Below, piece after piece: positions 34,444 to 41,500 of a stretch of 55,477 nucleotides of DNA. Origin of the DNA: an uncultured Myxococcaceae bacterium. GTDB taxonomy: Bacteria; Myxococcota_A; Polyangia; Polyangiales; Ga0077539. Both the position numbers and the translations under genes were made by a program. Under the pieces are notes generated by a model. The model was given only the letters and a program-made list of their open reading frames with translations. It searched no databases and was not told the origin of the DNA. The DNA is taken from assembly GCA_945952225.1 (NCBI GenBank), contig CAMFHP010000047.1, positions 1 to 55,477 of the forward strand. Reading direction: 5' to 3'. Positions within the stretch are counted from its first letter, which is position 1; every line of letters starts with the position of its first letter.

Positions 34444-34466
34444 ACCGAAGCCATGAAGGTGACGAC

Positions 34467-34967
34467 GTGACCCTCCGAACGTTCGCTACATCGCTCCTCG
34501 TCGGCCTCCTCGTCACGGGCGTGGCGAGCGCGCAGCCCGTCGACAAGCTCCCGCACGACCGCACGCAACGGCTCGCGCAGGCGCCCGCCCTCGCGGCCGC
34601 GAGCCACATCGAGGTGCTCGTGCTCGACGCGACGACCGGCGGCGGCGGCGTGGCCCCTTCGCTCGCGAGCCTTCCGCAGCTCCGTCAGCCGCCCTTCAAC
34701 ACGTACACGCAGATCACCGAGGTCTCGCGCGCGACGCTGGCGCTCACCACCACGTCGTCGACGGCCTCGCTGCCCAACAACGGCTCCGCGCGCATCACCC
34801 TCGGCGGGCGCACGGCCGAGGGGCGCTACACCGTCAACGTCGCGCTCACGCAGGGCACGCAGACGAGCAACATCCAGTTCGTCGCGGCCACGGGAGAGCC
34901 CTTCTTCACCGTGCGCGCACGCGGCAGCGACCACGCGATCATCTACGGCTTCATCGTCCGTCCGTGA
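34467..34967 (+). CDS. Secreted protein in the sigma/anti-sigma operon, unknown function
   Basis: About 166 residues, not recognised. A signal peptide (LRTFATSLLVGLLVTGVASA, cleavage near residue 21) precedes a beta-rich mature part (IEVLVLDATTGGGG, YTQITEVSRATLALTT, ITLGGRTAEGRYTVNVAL, FFTVRARGSDHAIIYGFIV). GTG 34467 is preferred because GAAGG lies 7 nt upstream and the signal peptide then starts cleanly. ATG 34440 (ATGA overlap with the anti-sigma) would add nine residues, including three acids, before the hydrophobic core. As third gene of the operon it may be a target or sensor in the envelope response. Confidence 0.7.
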   Translation: MTLRTFATSLLVGLLVTGVASAQPVDKLPHDRTQRLAQAPALAAASHIEVLVLDATTGGGGVAPSLASLPQLRQPPFNTYTQITEVSRATLALTTTSSTASLPNNGSARITLGGRTAEGRYTVNVALTQGTQTSNIQFVAATGEPFFTVRARGSDHAIIYGFIVRP

Positions 34968-35003
34968 CCGCCCGCGCGGCGCCGCGCAGCCCTCGTCTCC
35001 CCG

Positions 35004-35651
35004 CTACGGAATCCCCAACAGCTTGTGCGTCTGGAGGCTCATGCGCCATCGAGGGTGCGTGAGGCAGTAGCGCACGGCGTCGGCGGTGTGCTGCGCGCGC
35101 AGGAGGCCGTCGCGGGGCTGGAGGTAGAAGTGCGCGAACGCCAGGCCCGCGAAGCGCTCGGGCTCGGCGCCCTCCTGCGGGAACACCAGCTTCAACTCGT
35201 CGCCCTTCGTCACCACCAGCTCGCCCTGCGCCTTGGGGCTCACGCACACCCAATCCACACCGGGCGGAACGGGCTGCGTGCCGTTCGTCTCGATGGCCAC
35301 GGTGAAGCCCCGCGCGTGCAGCGCGTCGAGCAGCGCTTCATCGAGCTGGAGCAGCGGCTCGCCCCCGGTGCACACCACGAAGCGATCGGTGACACCGCGC
35401 GCGTCTCCCCACGCGGAGAGCACCGCGTCGGCGAGGGCGTCGGCCGTGGCGAAGCGTCCGCCGCCTTCGCCGTCGGTGCCCACGAAGTCGGTGTCGCACC
35501 ATTGCGAACATCCGCCCGGACCCTTCGCGCGATCGGCCTCGCGTCCCGACCAGAGGTTGCACCCCGTGAAGCGCAGGAACACCGCCGCGCGACCCGTGTG
35601 ATGGCCCTCTCCCTGGAGCGTCGCGAAGATCTCCTTCACCGCGTAGCTCAT
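35004..35651 (-). CDS. queE: 7-carboxy-7-deazaguanine synthase
   Basis: Radical SAM enzyme of queuosine biosynthesis converting CPH4 to 7-carboxy-7-deazaguanine; 215 residues. Family features are MSYAVKEIFATLQGEGHHTG, AVFLRFTGCNLWSGRE, CDTDFVGTDGEGGG, VCTGGEPLLQLD and AIETNGT. The cluster cysteines are Cys31, Cys48 and Cys52, i.e. C-x16-C-x3-C, longer than the C-x14-C-x2-C I know from Burkholderia-type QueE. The gene overlaps the upstream ferritin-like gene in an ATGA. No queC, queD or queF lies in this window. The call is firm; the cysteine spacing deserves a look. Confidence 0.94.
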   Translation of the reverse strand: MSYAVKEIFATLQGEGHHTGRAAVFLRFTGCNLWSGREADRAKGPGGCSQWCDTDFVGTDGEGGGRFATADALADAVLSAWGDARGVTDRFVVCTGGEPLLQLDEALLDALHARGFTVAIETNGTQPVPPGVDWVCVSPKAQGELVVTKGDELKLVFPQEGAEPERFAGLAFAHFYLQPRDGLLRAQHTADAVRYCLTHPRWRMSLQTHKLLGIP

Positions 35652-36499
35652 CGTGATTCTCCCTTGCGACGGGCGCGCGGCGTGGAGGGCCGTCGCGCCA
35701 CCGCCGTAACCCGCGAGGCCATCGCGGGGTGCGCCCACGTGCGCGTGCCCACCTGCGTCGCCACCGCTTCGTGGAGCGCCTCGGCGCGCGCGGGATCGAC
35801 CCGTCCGCACGACACCCACACCGCGCGGTCGACGCCCGCGGGAAGCTCCAGCGCGAACTCGGCGGCAGACAGCGCGCGCAGCGCATCGGCCACGGCGTCG
35901 GCCACACGGTCACCGCCCGTGTCGAGACACCATCCGAGGATCTTCCACGCGAGGTCGCGGTGTCGGGCCTCGTCGTCGGCGATGGCCGTGAGCGCAGACT
36001 TCACCGCCACGTCGTCGCAGTGCTCCGCGGCGTCGCGGGCGAGGGCCGCGGCCACACCCTCTCCGAGGCAGCCTTCGAGCAGGGCCTCGCGGGCGATCAC
36101 GGGCAGCTCACACACGGCCCCACGAATCGCGTCGGGGCTCAGTGCGCCGGGCGCCTCCCACCGCGCGCCGTAGAGGCTCGCGAGGGTGAAGCACAGCTTC
36201 GCGTGACGCACTTCATCGAGGGCCGCCCGATGCGCGCCCTCCACCAGCTCGGGCGGCGCGCCCACCGCGAGGAGCTGCATCGCCACGCGCGTGAACGCGC
36301 CGATGGAGGCGTGCTCGGCAAACGCATCGTCGCGCCACGCGTGGGCGAGGGCGTCGCGCGTCGCGGCGTCGAGGGGGTTCACCTCGGGGGTGAGGTCGTC
36401 GATCCAGGCCGCGTGCGAGGCGCGGACCGCGGTCACCGCGCGGCCCTCGTGCACGAGGGGGCGGCCGGCGCCGGAAGGATGCGTGGCGTCTCGGGTCAC
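35648..36499 (-). CDS. Ferritin-like di-iron protein
   Basis: 283-residue, mostly helical protein with two pairs of Glu/His motifs typical of ferritin-like di-iron proteins. The first pair is AFAEHASIGAFTRVA and LDEVRHAKLCF; the second pair is LEGCLGEG and ADDEARHRDLAW. The C-terminal 60 residues are Arg/Pro-rich. It may bind iron or act as a small oxidase or hydroxylase; no partner is visible. GTG 36499 is supported by a weak TACCCG box 7 nt upstream. It is co-transcribed with queE (ATGA overlap), which may be chance or hint at Fe-S/iron care. Confidence 0.8.
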   Translation of the reverse strand: MTRDATHPSGAGRPLVHEGRAVTAVRASHAAWIDDLTPEVNPLDAATRDALAHAWRDDAFAEHASIGAFTRVAMQLLAVGAPPELVEGAHRAALDEVRHAKLCFTLASLYGARWEAPGALSPDAIRGAVCELPVIAREALLEGCLGEGVAAALARDAAEHCDDVAVKSALTAIADDEARHRDLAWKILGWCLDTGGDRVADAVADALRALSAAEFALELPAGVDRAVWVSCGRVDPARAEALHEAVATQVGTRTWAHPAMASRVTAVARRPSTPRARRKGESR

Positions 36500-36506
36500 G
36501 GCGCGA

Positions 36507-36512
36507 CGGGTA
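36507..36512 (-). promoter_or_regulatory. Weak candidate -10 box (TACCCG) of the ferritin-like/queE operon
   Basis: Minus-strand TACCCG lies 7 nt before GTG 36499, followed by TCGCGCC. The T falls one base later than in the consensus. Weak member of the set. Confidence 0.2.
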
Positions 36513-36647
36513 CCACAGCCCCGGGGCCTTCACACTTCTTCACGCGCGCTCGCAAACGGGCTTCACAGAGCGTCGCCAACCTCGCGTCCAGGTCGATGAC
36601 GCCGGGCACACGCACCGGCCCCGACCCGGAAAGCAGAGACACCCATC

Positions 36648-37277
36648 ATGTTCGGTTTCATCCTCGGTACGGTCTGCCTCGTCGGCCTCGTGAAGACCCT
36701 TCGCCGCGCCCGCCACGGGTACTACGGCGGTCACTGGGGCCGCGGATATGCCCTCGGCGGCGCGTGCGGCGGCGGTGCGTGCGGCGGCTACGGCGGTCAT
36801 GGTCCCTGGGGTCACGGCGGGCACGGCGGTCCCTTCGGTGGAGGGTTCGGTCCTCGCGGGGGACGCGGGTTCGACGGCGGTGAAGGTCCGTGGGGCGCGC
36901 GCGGCGGCGATCCCATGCGCTGGATGCTCCGTGGGCTCTTCGAGCGCCTCGACACCACGCCCGGTCAGGAGAAGGTGATCCTCGCGGCGGTCGAGGCGAT
37001 GCGCGCGAAGGGCGGAGAGATCCGCGACGCGGTGCACGGCACCGGCGGCGATGTGGCCAAGGCCTTCCGCGGGGAGCGCTTCGACGAGTCGGCGATGGCC
37101 GACGCGTTCACCCGTCAGGACGCGGCCCTCGAGAACGCGCAGAAGGCCCTCTTCGAAGCGCTCGCGAAGGTCCACGAGGTGCTCGACGAGCGTCAGCGCC
37201 GCGAGCTCGCCGAGCTCATGGAGCGCGGTCTGGGCTTCTGGTCGCACCGCGGCTTCGGCGGCCCCTACCGGGTCTGA
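36648..37277 (+). CDS. CpxP/Spy-like envelope protein with Gly/His-rich segment
   Basis: 209 residues. An N-terminal signal/TM segment (FGFILGTVCLVGLVKTL) precedes a Gly/His/Trp-rich stretch at about 25-80, with repeated GHGG and GPWG, that could bind metal. A helical C-terminal half (about 95-195; FERLDTTPGQEKVILAAVEA, then LENAQKALFEALAKVHEVLD, RQRRELAELMERG) resembles the CpxP/Spy/LTXXQ periplasmic chaperone-sensor family. It precedes a small protein and a response regulator/kinase pair on the same strand. The layout matches cpxP-cpxR-cpxA, so a role in feedback on the kinase is likely but inferred. Confidence 0.7.
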   Translation: MFGFILGTVCLVGLVKTLRRARHGYYGGHWGRGYALGGACGGGACGGYGGHGPWGHGGHGGPFGGGFGPRGGRGFDGGEGPWGARGGDPMRWMLRGLFERLDTTPGQEKVILAAVEAMRAKGGEIRDAVHGTGGDVAKAFRGERFDESAMADAFTRQDAALENAQKALFEALAKVHEVLDERQRRELAELMERGLGFWSHRGFGGPYRV

Positions 37278-37350
37278 TCCGCAACGGTCGCACACCCCCT
37301 CGCAATCTCATCTTCTCTCGTCTCCTCTCCACGTCACGACAGGTGATCCC

Positions 37351-37539
37351 ATGGTCCGACTGAAGCTCCGCATCGCGCTCCTCGCCCTCGGCACCGTGGT
37401 GGGCTACGGCAGCGCAGCGTTCCACTGCGCCCACGCCCGCCACGCGCGGCACCAGGCCTTCGAACAGCACGTCGCCCGCGTCTGCGTCGACGCCGCCCGC
37501 GGCAACACGCACGGACCCGAATCCGCCCCGCGCTGGTAG
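37351..37539 (+). CDS. Small membrane protein upstream of the response regulator
   Basis: 62 residues: one hydrophobic segment (LRIALLALGTVVGYGSAAFH, residues 5-24) followed by a His/Ala-rich basic region with HCAHARHARHQAFEQH and two cysteines. AGGTGA lies a few nucleotides before the ATG. The His/Cys content fits metal binding, as in its Gly/His-rich neighbour. Its TAG stop coincides with a TAGAGT -10-like box. It is unrecognised as a family; being between the CpxP-like and CpxR-like genes makes it likely to be real. Confidence 0.6.
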   Translation: MVRLKLRIALLALGTVVGYGSAAFHCAHARHARHQAFEQHVARVCVDAARGNTHGPESAPRW

Positions 37540-37542
37540 AGT
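37537..37542 (+). promoter_or_regulatory. Candidate -10 box (TAGAGT) formed by a stop codon
   Basis: TAGAGTCCGCGGCCC begins with the TAG stop of the 62-residue gene. The response regulator start is 49 nt downstream, so if active it gives a short leader rather than a leaderless mRNA. Confidence 0.3.
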
Positions 37543-37591
37543 CCGCGGCCCGCGAATTCCTCGCGTCGCGAAGCCCGAGAGAGCCCCCGCC

Positions 37592-38284
37592 ATGACCGTC
37601 CGCGTGCTCCACATCGACGACGACGCCCGCTTCGCCGAACTCGTCGCCGCGTACCTCGCCCAGAACGGGGTCACCGCGGAGCACGCTCCCGACGGCGGGC
37701 GGGGGCTCGCGCTCCTCGATCAGGGCGCCTACGACGCCGTGCTCCTCGACGGCATGATGCCCGGCATGGACGGCCTCGAAGTCTGCCGACGCATCCGCGC
37801 GCGCAGCAACGTGCCCGTGCTCATGCTCACGGCCCGCGGCGACGAGACCGACCGCGTGGTGGGCCTCGAACTCGGCGCCGATGACTACCTCCCGAAGCCC
37901 GTGTCGCCCCGAGAACTCCTCGCACGGTTGCGCGCGGTGCTCCGTCGCGCGCAGCCTGGCGCGCTCGCGAGCGAGCTCCGCGTTGGGTCGATCACCCTCG
38001 ACGTGAACGGCCGCGAGGTGAAGGTGCAGGGCGCGCGCGTCGAGCTCACCGCCGTGGAGTTCGACCTGCTCGTGGCCCTCGCGCGCAGGGCCGGACGGGT
38101 GGTGTCGCGCGACGCGCTCCTCGCCGAGTCGGGCCGCGGCGACGCGATGGTGGGCGAGCGCGCCATCGACGTGCACATCTCCCATCTGCGCCAGAAGCTC
38201 GGCGACGATCCGAAGTCTCCGCGGCTGCTCAAGACCGTGCGCGGCGCGGGCTACGTGCTCGTGCGCGACGAGGACGCGCCGTGA
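37592..38284 (+). CDS. OmpR-family response regulator (CpxR-like)
   Basis: 230 residues. The receiver domain (1-120) has the acidic pocket HIDDD, phospho-Asp53 (VLLDGMMPGMDGLE), switch Thr (MLTARG) and Lys (DDYLPKPVSP). A winged-helix DNA-binding domain (130-228) ends in DVHISHLRQKLGDDPKSPRL and TVRGAGYVL. It is partnered with the kinase immediately downstream (GTGA overlap). With the CpxP-like protein upstream it forms an envelope-stress type set. Confidence 0.94.
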   Translation: MTVRVLHIDDDARFAELVAAYLAQNGVTAEHAPDGGRGLALLDQGAYDAVLLDGMMPGMDGLEVCRRIRARSNVPVLMLTARGDETDRVVGLELGADDYLPKPVSPRELLARLRAVLRRAQPGALASELRVGSITLDVNGREVKVQGARVELTAVEFDLLVALARRAGRVVSRDALLAESGRGDAMVGERAIDVHISHLRQKLGDDPKSPRLLKTVRGAGYVLVRDEDAP

Positions 38285-39711
38285 GACCTCCCCCGTGGCA
38301 TCGCGGAGGGCCGCATCCGTGGCACCCGTGGCATCCGTGGCATCGCGGGCCTGCGCCGCAGGGGGAGGGGGCCGCGGAGTGGCACGCGCGTCGGCGCGCG
38401 ATGCTCGAACGTCGTCGCGGATGGGGCGTGTGGTGGTTCATTCGCGCGAAGCTCCATCGACGGCTCTTCGTGAGCTACGCGGCGTCGATCCTGGTGACCG
38501 TGGTGATCGCCGGGGCGGTGACCAACGTGCTGCACCGCGGGCCCACGTGGCGCGACGAGGCCGCGCGCGTCGAGACCTTCGTCACCGGCCGCTTCGAATC
38601 CGCGTGGATCTTTCCCGCGCAACGCGACGAGCTCGCGCGGAGCCTCGCCCGCGACCTCGACGTCGACATCACGCTCTCCGACCCCGACGGCCGCGCGCTC
38701 GGCACGTTCACTCCTGCGGGGCCCCGCGCTGCGCCCGCGTGTGAGCGCCCCGCGTGGAACCTCTCCATCGGCCGCGCCCCGCAGCGCATGGGCACCGTGC
38801 GCGTGTGCATCGACCGCCACGGAGATCCGCGCGCGGGCCATCCCACCTGGGCGGCGCTCGCGGCGGTGGTCGTCGTGCTGTGGATCTTCGCGGGCTTCAT
38901 GGCCCGACGGCTCACGCGTCCGCTCTCGGAGCTCGTGCGCGTGGTGCAGGACATCGGCGCCGGACGTCTCGCCAGTCGCATGCAGCTCGGACGTCACGAC
39001 GCGGGCGAGCTCGGCGCCATCGCGCACGCGGTGAACGACATGGCCGCGCGCATCGAGCGGCAGATCGAGGACCAGAAGAACCTCCTCGCGGCGGTGTCGC
39101 ACGAGATCCGCTCGCCCCTCGCGCGGCTGCGTTTTCTGATGGAGACCCTGCGCGACGACGACCCCGCGCGCGGCCGCACCCTCGACGACGTCGACCGCGA
39201 GATGGAGGGCATCGACGTGCTCGTGGGCGACCTGCTCGCCACGTCGCGCCTCGACTTCGAAGCCACGAAGCGCGTGTCGCTCGACGCCGCCGAGGTGGCC
39301 GTGCGGGCGATGGAGCGCGCAGGCCTCGACGTGACCCTCTGCACCGTCGAGGGCGACGATCTGCGCTTCGAGGGCGACGCGACGCTCGTGGCCACGGCGC
39401 TCGCGAACCTGCTCTCGAACGCGCGCAAGCACGGGGGCTCGGTGGTGGCGCTGCGCGTGTGGCGCGACGCGCGGGGCGTGTGCTTCGCCGTCGACGACGA
39501 TGGCGAGGGCTTCAGCGACGAGGCGCTCCAGAAGGCCTTCGAGCCGTTCTACCGCGGAGACGCCGCGCGACGGAGCAACCGCGCGGGCGTGGGCCTCGGC
39601 CTCGCGCTGGTGCGTCGCATCGCCGAGGTGCACGGCGGAACCGTGTGGGCCGAGAACCGTGAACAAGGCGGCGCCCGCGTCGGCGTCGCGTTCGGGATGC
39701 GAAGCGTGTAG
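38281..39711 (+). CDS. Sensor histidine kinase (CpxA-like) with His/Trp-rich N-terminus
   Basis: 476 residues from GTG 38281, overlapping the regulator stop. The cytoplasmic N-terminus holds PWHRGGPHPWHPWHPWHRG, a His/Trp/Pro repeat from a 9-bp tandem DNA repeat, possibly metal-binding. TM1 is at about 62-80 and TM2 at about 195-215, flanking a periplasmic sensor of about 115 residues. Then come HAMP, HisKA with His274 (VSHEIRSPLARLRF), and HATPase (NLLSNARKHGG, DDDGEGF, GVGLGLALVRRI). Its TAG stop is the start of a TAGGGT box for the next gene. It phosphorylates the preceding OmpR-type regulator. Confidence 0.93.
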   Translation: MRPPPWHRGGPHPWHPWHPWHRGPAPQGEGAAEWHARRRAMLERRRGWGVWWFIRAKLHRRLFVSYAASILVTVVIAGAVTNVLHRGPTWRDEAARVETFVTGRFESAWIFPAQRDELARSLARDLDVDITLSDPDGRALGTFTPAGPRAAPACERPAWNLSIGRAPQRMGTVRVCIDRHGDPRAGHPTWAALAAVVVVLWIFAGFMARRLTRPLSELVRVVQDIGAGRLASRMQLGRHDAGELGAIAHAVNDMAARIERQIEDQKNLLAAVSHEIRSPLARLRFLMETLRDDDPARGRTLDDVDREMEGIDVLVGDLLATSRLDFEATKRVSLDAAEVAVRAMERAGLDVTLCTVEGDDLRFEGDATLVATALANLLSNARKHGGSVVALRVWRDARGVCFAVDDDGEGFSDEALQKAFEPFYRGDAARRSNRAGVGLGLALVRRIAEVHGGTVWAENREQGGARVGVAFGMRSV

Positions 39712-39714
39712 GGT
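39709..39714 (+). promoter_or_regulatory. Candidate -10 box (TAGGGT) overlapping the kinase stop codon
   Basis: The TAG stop of the kinase is the first half of TAGGGT, followed by CCGCGTTCC. ATG 39730 is 15 nt downstream. Confidence 0.4.
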
Positions 39715-39729
39715 CCGCGTTCCTTCGCC

Positions 39730-40032
39730 ATGGCCGACGAGCACGCACCGACCGAGACCGCGCCGACGGAGACCGCGCCCGCGGAAGCGACGACGACGCC
39801 CGAAGCCCCGCACCCCGACGTGCGCGCGATGGAGGCGGCGCAGACGCGCGGTGACTTCCGCGAGGCGCAGGCCATCGCGCGGCGGCTCGTGGCGGGCGAC
39901 GACGAAGCGTTGCGCGAGGCCGGGAAGGCGATGCTCGCGCGCTTCGAACTCGATCCGTGGATCGTGCGCGTGCTGGCCTTCACCGGCGTGCTGATCGTGG
40001 TGCTCGCGGGGATGTACCTCGGCCCGCACTGA
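39730..40032 (+). CDS. Small C-terminally anchored membrane protein
   Basis: 100 residues: a Thr/Glu/Ala-rich acidic N-terminal 35 residues (TETAPTETAPAEATTT), an amphipathic helical middle (VRAMEAAQTRGDFREAQAIA then RRLVAGDDEALREAGKAMLARF) and one TM helix at the very end (VRVLAFTGVLIVVLAGMYLG). This is a tail-anchored layout with the bulk in the cytoplasm. The helical part resembles a single TPR. Function unknown. It lies just downstream of the CpxA-like gene but has its own candidate -10 box. Confidence 0.68.
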   Translation: MADEHAPTETAPTETAPAEATTTPEAPHPDVRAMEAAQTRGDFREAQAIARRLVAGDDEALREAGKAMLARFELDPWIVRVLAFTGVLIVVLAGMYLGPH

Positions 40033-40093
40033 GGCGTCGGGGGAGGCTCCGACGCCCTCGGCCTGCGTGGGCGTCGTGGGGAGGCGGCGACCG

Positions 40094-41014
40094 CTACGCG
40101 ACGGGCGGCGACGGTGCGGCGGGCTTCGGCGCGGGGCGCGCGCGGTCGAAGAAGCGCGAGAGCTCACCCAGCGGCGGAACCACCAGCGTCGCGAGCGTCG
40201 CGGTGGAGTCTCGCAGCGCGCGGTACACCACGCCGACGAGGTGCACCACCGTGCCGTCGTCGAGGTCGAGCTCGCGCTGGGTCACCCGCGTGGCCGTGAC
40301 CGCGCCCGTCACGAAGTCGTCGGTGCGCTTCACCTCCGCCGCGCCCGCTTCGAGCGCCTCGGCCCGCGCGAGGGTGAGCTGGAGCGAGTCGAGCGCCTTC
40401 CGCTCCGCCGCGTCGGCGTGGGCGTGGCGCTTGCGGAGCGCGGTGGCGAGACCCAGCATTCCGCGAGAGAGGGCGGCGGCATCGACGGCGGTTCCGACGG
40501 CGGCATCGAGCGTGTCGCGCTCGTTGGTCGGGGTGACGTTGCGGAGTCCCGTGTACACGCGGTCGCGGAGCGCGATGCCGTCGCGCATCGCCTTGCGCGC
40601 CGCCGTGCGTCGCTCCGAGCGGCTCACGTCGCCCTCGGCGGACTGACGGTCCCACACGCTCTTGCGCGCCTGGAGCGCCGCGCACGCGTGCACGAGCAGG
40701 TCGACGGTCGCGAGGTTCGCGCCGACCACTTCGTCGCGCTGCGCCTCGGTCAGCGATTCGAGGGCAGAGTACGCGCCGTGCGCGAAGGCTGTGGCCGCGG
40801 TGAGCACCACGTCGCTGTCGATCGCGCGTCCCCAGGCGAGGCGCTGGTCGTCGTCGAGTCCGAGCGCGAGGAGCTTCGAGAGGGCCTCGTCGGCGGGCGC
40901 CGCGTGGGCGGTGAGCTCGTCGAGCGTGGCCGTGCGGCTCTGCGGGAGCGCAGCGCGCGCGGTGGGCGTGGAGGGTGGAGTGACGGCCTTCTTCTTCGGT
41001 GTGCTGTCGGTCAT
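40094..41014 (-). CDS. Helical hypothetical protein
   Basis: 306 residues, not recognised; mostly helical, no signal peptide or TM segment. The N-terminus is Lys/Pro/Thr-rich (KKKAVTPPSTPTARAALPQS), and the C-terminus ends Pro/Ala-rich. The middle has helices LTEAQRDEVVGANLATVDLL and SRSERRTAARKAMRDGIALR reminiscent of a four-helix bundle. ATG 41014 has a TACCGT box 8 nt upstream. The frame stays open upstream through the minisatellite, but that part is repeat-derived. It may be a structural or toxin-like effector; nothing supports either. Confidence 0.6.
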   Translation of the reverse strand: MTDSTPKKKAVTPPSTPTARAALPQSRTATLDELTAHAAPADEALSKLLALGLDDDQRLAWGRAIDSDVVLTAATAFAHGAYSALESLTEAQRDEVVGANLATVDLLVHACAALQARKSVWDRQSAEGDVSRSERRTAARKAMRDGIALRDRVYTGLRNVTPTNERDTLDAAVGTAVDAAALSRGMLGLATALRKRHAHADAAERKALDSLQLTLARAEALEAGAAEVKRTDDFVTGAVTATRVTQRELDLDDGTVVHLVGVVYRALRDSTATLATLVVPPLGELSRFFDRARPAPKPAAPSPPVA

Positions 41015-41022
41015 GGTCGTGC

Positions 41023-41028
41023 ACGGTA
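41023..41028 (-). promoter_or_regulatory. Candidate -10 box (TACCGT) of the 40094-41014 gene
   Basis: Minus-strand TACCGT lies 8 nt before ATG 41014, without a Shine-Dalgarno sequence. The upstream side runs into the 43-bp repeat region. Confidence 0.4.
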
Positions 41029-41130
41029 TCGAGTGCGCCCGACGCAGCACAATCCGCGGAACGGGGACGGCCGAGGGGGAACGTCCGCAAGACGGACATG
41101 CACGGCCGGGAGGGCGTGACGGCGACGCCC

Positions 41131-41500
41131 GAAGCGCGTGATGGCGAAGTGCGGTGGCCGTGATGGCACGGCCGAAGCGCGTGATGGCGAAGTGCTGCGC
41201 CCGCGATGGCACGGCCGAAGCGCGTGATGGCGAAGTGCTGCGCCCGTGATGGCGCGGCCGAAGCGCGTGATGGCGAGGTGCTGCGCCCGTGATGGCGCGG
41301 CCGCAGCGCGTGATGGCGAGGTGCGGTGGCTGTGAGGGCGACACCCGAAGGCCGTGAGGGCGTGCCAGATGGGCGTGATGGCGAGGTGCCGTGACCGGGA
41401 TGGCGACGCCCGAAGGCCGTGATGGCGAGGTGCTGCGCCCGTGAGGGCGACGCCCGAAGGCCGTGACGGCGATGTGCTGCGTTCGTGACGGCGCCGTCGG
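41131..41500. repeat. Intergenic 43/44-bp minisatellite (about eight imperfect units)
   Basis: The 486-nt gap 41015-41500 is mostly this repeat. Units of 43 bp start at 41131, 41174, 41217 and 41260, and more divergent 44-bp or longer units continue to the MCP stop. Each unit contains two copies of a CGTGATGGCG-like core, so the basic period is about 21-22 bp. The four central units differ by only a few bases. No spacers, no coding sense. Confidence 0.85.

Noticed and set aside
41131-41500. 43-bp repeats as a CRISPR array
   Set aside because: Units are contiguous and imperfect with no unique spacers, and no cas genes are present.
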